Below are positions 11,887 through 17,497 of a DNA stretch of 17,497 nucleotides, one piece after another. The notes beneath the pieces were generated by a model that saw only the letters and a list, made by a program, of their open reading frames with translations, did no database searches and had not been told where the DNA came from. A program made the position numbers and the translations under genes. The DNA is taken from NCBI GenBank assembly GCA_027335545.1, contig DAHWHV010000352.1, positions 1 through 17,497 on the forward strand. Reading direction: 5' to 3'. Source of the stretch: Clostridia bacterium (lineage in GTDB: Bacteria > Bacillota_E > RBS10-35 > JAJYVN01). The number at the start of each line of letters is the position of its first letter. Positions within the stretch are counted from its first letter, which is position 1.

Positions 11887-12891
11887 CTAGCCGGCATCCT
11901 CCCCGGTGGTCGCGAACGCCGCAAAGGTAGCGGCCAGCCGCGCGGGGTCGGGGGCCCCCGGATAGACGAGGACGCGGTAGCGTAGCGCGAGTTCCTCGTC
12001 GACGGCCAGTTCCAAGGGCGAGGCCAGCAGTGGTGAGGGGTTGAGGTAGGCGAAGCCGGGATCGTCGATGAAGCGCCACGGCGTGGGGTGGCGGCGATTG
12101 GTCGGGTGGTCGAAGATGGCCACTCCGGCTCGGAGGTCTGGACCGCCGTCCAGGCGGCCGAACATCGTGGCCCACGCCGCCCGCTGGTGTTCGATGGCCC
12201 TCCCCCGCCGGCCCGCCGCATCCAGGCCGTCGACGGCGCCCAGACCGCGCGAAAAGCGCCAGGACAGCCCCCCGTACCCGCCCCACGGGGTTTGCGCCGT
12301 GATGGGTGTGCGGTCGAGGGTGACGGGGTCGGGGCCGGCGCGGAAGCGGACACTGCAATCCACCACGTAACCGCCATCAGCGCACGGGCGTCGCCACGCC
12401 GTTCGGCGGACCTCGCGCCCGACCTCCTTCCCCAGCGGATTCACATAGGTGTAGCGCGCGGTGACCGCCACCTCGTCGCCGCGCGCCTCCAGGCGTTCGG
12501 GCGGATCGAACCGAATGACCCCGTCCGGCCGGCGGCCGTCCGCGCCGTTCTCCCAATAGTTCACGGCATTGATGAACTTCCAATTGAACCAAAAGCCCGT
12601 GTGCCAGACATGGTCGTGCGGGGCGAAGCAGGTGAGCGGCGGCCCGCCCGGCAGGGACACCGGGTCGGCGTGCGGCCGGTCGCCGCGGTCGGTTCCCAGG
12701 TGCTGACGGAAGTACTCGAATCCGTTCCAGAACAGCCGGACCTCGGACCCCAAACGGTGCTCGTACCCCCACACCTCTGACGGCGCCGGCAACGGGGCCA
12801 CCGGGCGCTTCGGCCAGCGCATACCCGGCGCGCCACGGGGCCCGGCCGGACGCCCTTCCCCCCCTCTGCGCTGGCGGCGGACCATGGGCAC
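11887..12891 (-). CDS. DUF6807 (PmoA-family) protein, probably sugar metabolism
   Basis: The protein has up to 334 residues, with PHDHVWHTGFWFNWKFINAV then NYWENG in the first third and VAIFDHPTNRRHPTPWRFID in the last third. Both are hallmarks of the DUF6807 family (PF14100, labelled methane oxygenase PmoA in databases, although it is unrelated to particulate methane monooxygenase). The biochemical role is unknown; members cluster with Gfo/Idh/MocA dehydrogenases and sugar transport genes. It lies 25 bases after such a dehydrogenase here, so the two form an operon. The start is uncertain: the GTG at 12891 gives about 23 low-complexity Arg/Gly/Pro residues before an ATG at 12822 (MRWPKRPVAPL), which may be the real start. 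No signal peptide is visible. Confidence 0.85.
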   Translation of the reverse strand: MPMVRRQRRGGEGRPAGPRGAPGMRWPKRPVAPLPAPSEVWGYEHRLGSEVRLFWNGFEYFRQHLGTDRGDRPHADPVSLPGGPPLTCFAPHDHVWHTGFWFNWKFINAVNYWENGADGRRPDGVIRFDPPERLEARGDEVAVTARYTYVNPLGKEVGREVRRTAWRRPCADGGYVVDCSVRFRAGPDPVTLDRTPITAQTPWGGYGGLSWRFSRGLGAVDGLDAAGRRGRAIEHQRAAWATMFGRLDGGPDLRAGVAIFDHPTNRRHPTPWRFIDDPGFAYLNPSPLLASPLELAVDEELALRYRVLVYPGAPDPARLAATFAAFATTGEDAG

Positions 12892-12916
12892 TCGGTCCCG
12901 CGCCCCCGGCCCTCCC

Positions 12917-14014
12917 CTACAGATCGGCCAACTCCACCCAGGCGCCGGTCTCCGCGGAGCGGTAGATGCCGAAGATGGCCTTCATGGTCCCGAGGTTGTC
13001 CCGGCCACTGCTCTCCGGCGTCTGGCCGGTCCGGCAGCAGGTGGCGAAATGCGCGATCTCGTTGGCGAAGCCGTTCTCGCCGGCGGGCAGGCCGGTCGCA
13101 TCGGGCGGCACCGGCAGAAAGCCCGTGAACTGGCCGTCCCAGCCCTCCGCGCGTGCGTGCGCGTCCTGGCGCGTCCGCGAGGCGAAGAACGCGGGCCCGG
13201 CCCCCTGCCCGGTGGGCGGCAGCGCGTGCACCGCTCCGTCGCTGCCGAACAGCATGAACATCTCGCTGTAGGGCAGCCGAAAGCCGCTATAGGTGGCAAA
13301 ATGCTCGCCGATCGCCCCGTTGGCGAATTCGAGGATGGCCGCGGCATAGTCCTCCGCGCCCCGCCGGTACGGCTCCGTCCCGGGGCGCGTGACCGCGAGG
13401 ACCCGCCGGACGTCGCCGACCAGAAAGCGCATCAGGTCGATGCGGTGGCCCGAGACGGAGATCACGACCCCGCCGCCGGCCAGCCGGCCGTCGAACAGCC
13501 AGTGTTCCGGTGGAAGCAGGTCCGGCGCGTTCTGCATGGAGTCGAAGCGGACGGCCTGGATGGTCCCCAGTTCACCGGAGGCACACAGCCTCCTGACCCC
13601 TCGGTAGGAAGGCATGTACCGCTGCGTCTGCGCGACCATCAGGACGACCCCGCGCGCGTCGGCCGCCTCCACCATGGCGCGGCACTCCCCCAGGGTGCAG
13701 GCCATGGGCTTCTCGACCAGGACGTGCTTGCCGGCCCGCGCGGCGGCGATCGCGACCTCGGCGTGCAGGTGATGCGGTAGGCAGATGTCCACCGCGTCGA
13801 CATCCTGGCGTTCGAGGACGCCGCGATAGTCGTCGCCGGCAAAGCCGGCCCCCAACTCTGCGGCACGTCGGTCGGCGAGGTGCCGGGCCGTGTCCGCGGC
13901 GGCCGTCACCCGCACCACGTCCGAACCGAGCGCGCGGTAGGCGGCGGCGTGAGCGGATGCGATCCCCCCGCAGCCGATGATCCCGACGCGCACTGCCGCC
14001 GGTCTGGCTTGCAT
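12917..14014 (-). CDS. Gfo/Idh/MocA-family NAD(P)-dependent oxidoreductase
   Basis: The 365-residue protein has the N-terminal Rossmann domain VRVGIIGCGGIASAHAAAYR with a GxGxxA nucleotide-binding loop, then VDICLPHHLHAEVAIAAARA and the EKP motif in HVLVEKPMACTL. The C-terminal substrate domain includes GGGVVISVSGHRIDLMRFLV, whose His is the likely catalytic residue next to the EKP lysine. Length is typical of the family. These enzymes oxidise or reduce sugars, inositols and their derivatives; the substrate cannot be read from the sequence. The ATG at 14014 has AAGGGA and GAGG upstream. It is the first gene of a two-gene reverse operon with the DUF6807 protein. Confidence 0.93.
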   Translation of the reverse strand: MQARPAAVRVGIIGCGGIASAHAAAYRALGSDVVRVTAAADTARHLADRRAAELGAGFAGDDYRGVLERQDVDAVDICLPHHLHAEVAIAAARAGKHVLVEKPMACTLGECRAMVEAADARGVVLMVAQTQRYMPSYRGVRRLCASGELGTIQAVRFDSMQNAPDLLPPEHWLFDGRLAGGGVVISVSGHRIDLMRFLVGDVRRVLAVTRPGTEPYRRGAEDYAAAILEFANGAIGEHFATYSGFRLPYSEMFMLFGSDGAVHALPPTGQGAGPAFFASRTRQDAHARAEGWDGQFTGFLPVPPDATGLPAGENGFANEIAHFATCCRTGQTPESSGRDNLGTMKAIFGIYRSAETGAWVELADL

Positions 14015-15130
14015 TCCTCATCGTCCCTTTCGGCAGCCGGGTCGGCCGTCCCGCAACCGGGCACTGGAGCCGGTTCCGTCCCGCCCACGGGGAGTACGGT
14101 CCCAGGCCGCGGCTCCCCTGCGTGGGATGCCGGGAGGTTGCGATCCAGCCCGATCGGCCGTCGCAGCGACGCCCGATGGCGAGGGGAAACGCGGGCCATC
14201 GCCCCCAGGGCCTCGGCTCCGCGGCACATGGTCCAGTGGCGCGTCCTGGACGGCCACGCGAAGACGCCGCTTGCCGGGGCGGGGGTCGTTTCCTGGGTGC
14301 GCGGAGCCCGGCCCCGACCCCCCACCGACCGCACTCCCTCGGGACGGGCAGGCCGGCACGGCCACCGACCCGGTGGACCACCAAAGCGGAGGTCCGTCTG
14401 GCGTGGAGACGTGCGCGGGAAGGCGTCTGTCCCCCTGTCCGCGGCGGGGATGGAGGACGCGCCGCGGACAGGGTGCGGGGCCGACGTCCCCGCCCTCCCG
14501 CGCCCGCGGCGCTGACGGTCCGGCCGACGGTGCCGCCGGGTCCGGCCAGCCGTGCGGGATCAAAGTCCGGCGGCGGGACGACCACCAAGACCACGATCGG
14601 CAGCGGGATGCGTCGATCGGCGAGCGCTCCGGGTGTGCGCGTGGGCTGGACCCATCGCCTTGGTGTTCGCGGCCGAACGGCCGCTGCCGGGGAGCCCGGC
14701 GCGCGGCAGACTCCACCGGGGTCTGCGGCCCCGGTTCGCGTGAACCCGCGGGGCGGCCACCAACCGCCTCCGGGGGGGTGCTTTCCGTGGCCTGTGCGGG
14801 AGTCGCCCGGATCGCCCCTACGGCACCTGCCGCGGAGGGCCCTGCTCTGGGGGGGCGCGGTGGGAGCCGGCGCCCTGCTGGTGGCCTGCGGCCATAGCGT
14901 GACCCCGCATCCGGAGGGATGGCCGGGCGCGGCGCCCCGGACCCAGGAGGCGCAGGTGCTCGGCCGCGGCGCGCTGTCGGCGTCGACAGGACCGCGCGGG
15001 ATGGCTGCGGAGGGCGGCGAGGGGCGTTGCGCCCCCGGAACCCACCGCCGGGCGCTTGCCGGCGTTCACGCACGTCGGGGGACCCTCGGCCGGCCGCGGA
15101 GAGGTGTGATACAGGGGTGGTGGCGCTCAC
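14015..15130. other. About 1.1 kb without a convincing intact gene
   Basis: Open frames on both strands are long only because stops are rare at this GC content. Their translations are Arg/Pro/Gly-rich and lack domain patterns. No tRNA, rRNA, CRISPR or transposase remnant was recognised. The only protein-like signal is a Tat/lipoprotein signal-like stretch on the plus strand (about 14794-14889). The region also contains the upstream sequences of the divergent dehydrogenase operon and the Crp-like gene. Confidence 0.6.
14794..15000 (+). pseudogene. Possible remnant of a Tat-exported lipoprotein gene (signal peptide only)
   Basis: From a GTG at 14794 the frame reads MRESPGSPLRHLPRRALLWG and then GAVGAGALLVAC, with Cys at residue 32. 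Twin arginines at 14-15, a hydrophobic stretch and an LVAC lipobox make a textbook Tat-lipoprotein signal. The following residues are low-complexity, and the frame runs without a domain into the Crp-like gene in another frame. The gene, if it ever was one, is therefore broken. A chance occurrence in GC-rich DNA cannot be ruled out. The end point is arbitrary. Confidence 0.3.
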
Positions 15131-15856
15131 GTGGGGCGAGTCAAGGGGTTCGCGCCCGTAGCGGTCCAGTCCTTGCGCCCGAGATGCGAGGGTGCCGCCC
15201 GCCCGCCCGTGCCCACGCGGCGCGAAGTGGTGCTGGCCCGTGGCGCCGGGTTGCTGCTGGCGGAGCGCGACGGCCGGCCCTGGGTCTACCAGGTGCTGGA
15301 GGGGCTCCTGCGCGTCGTGGCGACCGGCCCCGACGGTCAGGAGTTCAGTCTCGGGTGGCTCGGAGCGGGCGAGGTCCTGACCTCCGGCGGACAGGCTGAG
15401 GAGGGGAGGCCGGCCGTCTATCTGGAGGCCGTGCGGTCCGCGCGCTGCATCGGGTTTCCGGTTGAAGCCGTCGCGGCGGACCCGGAACTCGCCGCCAGAC
15501 TCTCCGGGCCACTGGCGCAACGCGTGGCCGACCTGTCCGCCACCGCGGCGTCTCTGACCCTGGAGGCCGCAGACCGGCGCCTCCTGCACGTCCTGCGGCA
15601 TCTGGCCGTGCGTCACGGCGTCCCCGACGGCCCGGGCTGGAGCGTGCAGATCCGCCAGCGGGACCTGGGCCTGCTCGCGGGCCTCTGCCGGGAAACCGTC
15701 AACGCCGTGTTGCGGGACCTCGCGGTGCAGGGCCGCGTGCGCTGCGGTCGCGCCAGCGTGTGGCTGCGGGATTGGCGAGCCCCACGCGAGAGCCATCCCC
15801 CGCAGCGGTCTCCCCGGTTGGGCCCGCTGTCGCCTCCGGGGGAGGGGGCGGACTGA
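15131..15856 (+). CDS. Crp/Fnr-family transcriptional regulator
   Basis: The 241-residue protein has a cyclic-nucleotide-binding-type beta-barrel at about 35-120 (VVLARGAGLLLAERDGRPWV, QEFSLGWLGAGEVL) and a dimerisation helix at about 125-160. The C-terminal Crp-type HTH at about 175-210 reads IRQRDLGLLAGLCRETVNAV then LRDLAVQGRV. There is no N-terminal cysteine cluster like that of FNR, so an O2-sensing Fe-S cluster is unlikely. The cAMP-contact Arg/Glu pattern is not evident, so the effector is unknown. The last 25 residues are Pro/Ser-rich and probably disordered. The GTG at 15131 has only a weak ribosome site and the first 25 residues are not conserved-looking, so the start may be further downstream. 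It stands alone, convergent with the ThiO gene. Confidence 0.85.
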   Translation: MGRVKGFAPVAVQSLRPRCEGAARPPVPTRREVVLARGAGLLLAERDGRPWVYQVLEGLLRVVATGPDGQEFSLGWLGAGEVLTSGGQAEEGRPAVYLEAVRSARCIGFPVEAVAADPELAARLSGPLAQRVADLSATAASLTLEAADRRLLHVLRHLAVRHGVPDGPGWSVQIRQRDLGLLAGLCRETVNAVLRDLAVQGRVRCGRASVWLRDWRAPRESHPPQRSPRLGPLSPPGEGAD

Positions 15857-15859
15857 CCG

Positions 15860-15876
15860 GCGCCGGTTGCCGGTGC
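15860..15876. terminator. Short hairpin between convergent crp-like and thiO genes
   Basis: GCGCCGG (15860-15866) pairs with CCGGTGC (15870-15876) around a TTG loop, giving a 7-bp stem with one G-T pair. It starts four bases after the Crp-like stop. It overlaps the 12-bp palindrome ACCGGCGCCGGT at 15856-15867. No T tract is present, so function is tentative. Confidence 0.35.
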
Positions 15877-15946
15877 GGCCGCTCGACGCGCCAGGCTGGA
15901 CGCACTACGCCTCCAGGGCCGCGTGCCCGTCCCTGGGGCGGGCGCG

Positions 15947-17497
15947 TCAACTGCGGTCGGCAGCGCCGACGCCGGCGAGCCCCGCCAGGAGCGCGGCGCC
16001 ATTGCGGCGGATCACCTCGCGGACCGCCGGCAGGATCAGACCGGGGAAGCGCCCGACCTCGACGGCGATGGACAGCCGAACCTCCGTCCGTCCCTCCACG
16101 GGTCGCAGGTCACAGTCGATGTCCAATCGGCGCAGCACGGTGCCGCTGACGAGGCGGGAGCGGAGGGCCAGGCGGGCCGGATCGAACTCGTCGCGCTGCC
16201 GCCAGCAGACCTCGGCCCCCAGGTAGGCCACCCTCCACTCCGTGACCCGCCAGCCCTCCCCCGTGGCGACGACCTCGACGGAGCGCAGGTTCGGCAGGTG
16301 CGCCCGCCAGACCGGCAAGTCGGCCAGCATGTCCAGCGCCTGGCGCGGCGGCACGTCCAGCAGGACGGTCCACTGCAGGTCGGGAGACGAAGGGTCCCCC
16401 GGGGGTTCCGCGTCCGCGACGGCCGGCGCCGGCCGTGGAGGCGTGGCCGGGGCCGTTGACGGCCCCGCGGCGAAGCGCTCGGGCGCACAGGCCGCTGGCA
16501 GGGGCCGGCCGTCCAGCAGGGCGTCCGCCAAGTGCCGCGCCGTCCACGGGGCCAGCAGGATGCCGTTGCGGCCATGGCCCGCGGCGAGCCACACGCCCGG
16601 GCGGTCGGGGACCGGCCCCAGCAGGGGCAGGCCGTCCGGCGTGCAGGGGCGGAGGCCTGCCCGGAAGTCGACCGGTTCGGCGGCCGCCAGGTCCGGACAG
16701 AGCGTGGCCGCCGCCCGCGCCAAGTCACCGAGCGCGCCGAGGGTGACGCGCCGGTCGAAGCCGGCCCCCGGTTCCATGGAGGCCCCCGCGAGCCAGTGCC
16801 CGCCGGCCTTGGGCACGAGGTAGCACGTGTCGGCGAAGAGCGGCAGGCGCGCGGGTGGGCCGCCCGCGACGCGCAGCAGCAGGCGCTGCCCCTTCACGGG
16901 GGCCACGGGCGCCGCCGCCAGTGGCCCGGTCCAGGCACCGGCGGCCAGGACGATGGCGGCCCCCCGCACGCCCCCCTCGGTGGTGACCACCTCCCCGGGG
17001 CGCAGGCCCACCACGCCGATCCCCTCGCGCAACGCGGCGCCACGGGCGCGGGCCGCCAGGGCCAGCGTCCGGACGAGGGCGAAGGCGTCCACATGGCCAT
17101 CCGGTACCCAGACCGCCTCCAGCGGGGGGCGGGCGAGCCCGGGGGCCAGCGTCCGCACCTCGCTGGGGTCGCAGGGACGTGCCTGCAGGCCCAGCGCGCG
17201 CTGCCACTCCGCCCTCCGCCGCAACTCCTCCGCGCCGGCCTCGTCGTGCGTCAGCCGGAGGATGCCAGCCAGCTCGGCGTCGACGCGCGCCCCGGTGTCC
17301 TCGTGGAGGGCCTGCAGCAGATCCGGGAACAGGCCGCGCGAGGATACGCCGAAGTCCAGGGCCGGCCCGGGGCGTTCCGCCTCCGACTGCGGGGCCAGCA
17401 TGCCCGCGGCGGCGCCCGTCGCGCCGGAGCCCACGCAGTCCCGCTCCAGGAGGGTGACGCCGGCCCCCCGGCGGGCGCACTCGTAAGCGAGGGCGCA
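15947..17497 (-). CDS. thiO: Glycine oxidase ThiO fused to a C-terminal SRPBCC domain, partial at right edge
   Basis: The reading frame is open to the window edge: 516 residues are visible and only about 15-20 N-terminal residues (the GxGxxG FAD loop) are missing. It begins CALAYECARRGAGVTLLERD, followed by GATGAAAGMLAPQSEAE. VPDGHVDAFALVRTL and the C-terminal GLRPCTPDGLPLLGPVPD plus AAGHGRNGILLAPWTARHLA are classic ThiO. This FAD enzyme oxidises glycine to dehydroglycine for the thiazole of thiamine. After a Pro/Ala-rich linker (about 16380-16480), roughly 145 residues form an SRPBCC/START-like domain (LADLPVWRAHLPNLRSVEVV, EFDPARLALRSRLVSGTV). It resembles COQ10-like polyketide-cyclase proteins, a hydrophobic-ligand-binding fold. 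ThiO alone is about 350-380 residues, so this is a clear fusion. No thiS or thiG follows downstream. Confidence 0.88.
   Translation of the reverse strand, partial: CALAYECARRGAGVTLLERDCVGSGATGAAAGMLAPQSEAERPGPALDFGVSSRGLFPDLLQALHEDTGARVDAELAGILRLTHDEAGAEELRRRAEWQRALGLQARPCDPSEVRTLAPGLARPPLEAVWVPDGHVDAFALVRTLALAARARGAALREGIGVVGLRPGEVVTTEGGVRGAAIVLAAGAWTGPLAAAPVAPVKGQRLLLRVAGGPPARLPLFADTCYLVPKAGGHWLAGASMEPGAGFDRRVTLGALGDLARAAATLCPDLAAAEPVDFRAGLRPCTPDGLPLLGPVPDRPGVWLAAGHGRNGILLAPWTARHLADALLDGRPLPAACAPERFAAGPSTAPATPPRPAPAVADAEPPGDPSSPDLQWTVLLDVPPRQALDMLADLPVWRAHLPNLRSVEVVATGEGWRVTEWRVAYLGAEVCWRQRDEFDPARLALRSRLVSGTVLRRLDIDCDLRPVEGRTEVRLSIAVEVGRFPGLILPAVREVIRRNGAALLAGLAGVGAADRS

Noticed and set aside
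11887..12891. Methane monooxygenase subunit, from the PmoA family name
   Set aside because: The DUF6807/PmoA label is a database name; the sequence has no membrane helices or copper-site pattern of particulate methane monooxygenase, and its neighbour is a sugar dehydrogenase.
15105..15130. CRP-type binding site TGTGA...TCAC before the Crp-like gene
   Set aside because: The half-sites are separated by 17 bases instead of the canonical six, and the right half is incomplete.
14018..15796. 592-codon reverse-strand open frame across the 1.1-kb gap and the Crp-like gene
   Set aside because: Composition is Pro/Arg/Gly-rich, and it overlaps a real Crp-type gene on the other strand; no motif was recognised.

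Overview
The window is very GC-rich bacterial DNA with tightly packed operons, many GTG starts and almost no AT-rich spacers. Its content is a Hyf/Hyc-type energy-converting [NiFe] hydrogenase, sugar-catabolism genes (an L-fucose-isomerase-like protein, a Gfo/Idh/MocA dehydrogenase and a DUF6807/PmoA-family protein), a PhoPQ-related hydrolase, an Rpn-type nuclease and ThiO. This points to a GC-rich, probably anaerobic or facultative heterotroph, for example a Limnochordia-like Bacillota, Armatimonadota or Chloroflexota relative. That placement is a guess from gene content; no phylogenetic marker lies in the window.

Layout. 1-205 (-): C-terminal-ward fragment of a sugar-isomerase-like gene running off the left edge. 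206-620: GC-rich spacer with a 27-nt direct repeat and, at 539-567, the best promoter for the main operon. 633-8086 (+): seven-gene operon with an ArsR-type regulator followed by hyfB, hyfC, hyfE, hyfF, hyfG and hyfI homologues. Most junctions overlap or are separated by only a few bases, and all membrane subunits and hyfG start with GTG. 7934-8433: a decayed tandem duplication of about 250 bp covering the convergent 3' ends of hyfI and the next gene. 8367-10690 (-): TetR regulator, a small Ig-like-fold protein and a cytoplasmic PhoPQ-related hydrolase. 10978-11781 (+): Rpn/PD-(D/E)XK-type protein, apparently short at its N-terminus. 11887-14014 (-): two-gene sugar module (Gfo/Idh/MocA oxidoreductase, then DUF6807 protein). 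14015-15130: about 1.1 kb without a convincing intact gene but with a Tat/lipoprotein signal-like fragment. 15131-15856 (+): Crp/Fnr-type regulator. 15947-17497 (-): ThiO glycine oxidase fused to a C-terminal SRPBCC domain, cut by the right edge.

How it works together. The hydrogenase proteins make a compact membrane complex: two MrpD-like proton-pumping subunits (HyfB, HyfF), a NuoH-like anchor (HyfC), a small HyfE subunit, and a peripheral arm of a NuoC-NuoD fusion with four NiFe-ligand cysteines (HyfG) plus a NuoB-like [4Fe-4S] subunit (HyfI). The usual ferredoxin-like subunits (HyfH/HyfA), the third antiporter (HyfD), any formate or CO dehydrogenase and the Hyp maturation genes are all absent here. 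Electrons must therefore arrive from something encoded elsewhere. The most notable items are this stripped-down hydrogenase with a pre-processed large-subunit C-terminus, its translational coupling to a cysteine-free ArsR protein, the microhomology-bounded tandem duplication, and the ThiO-SRPBCC fusion.
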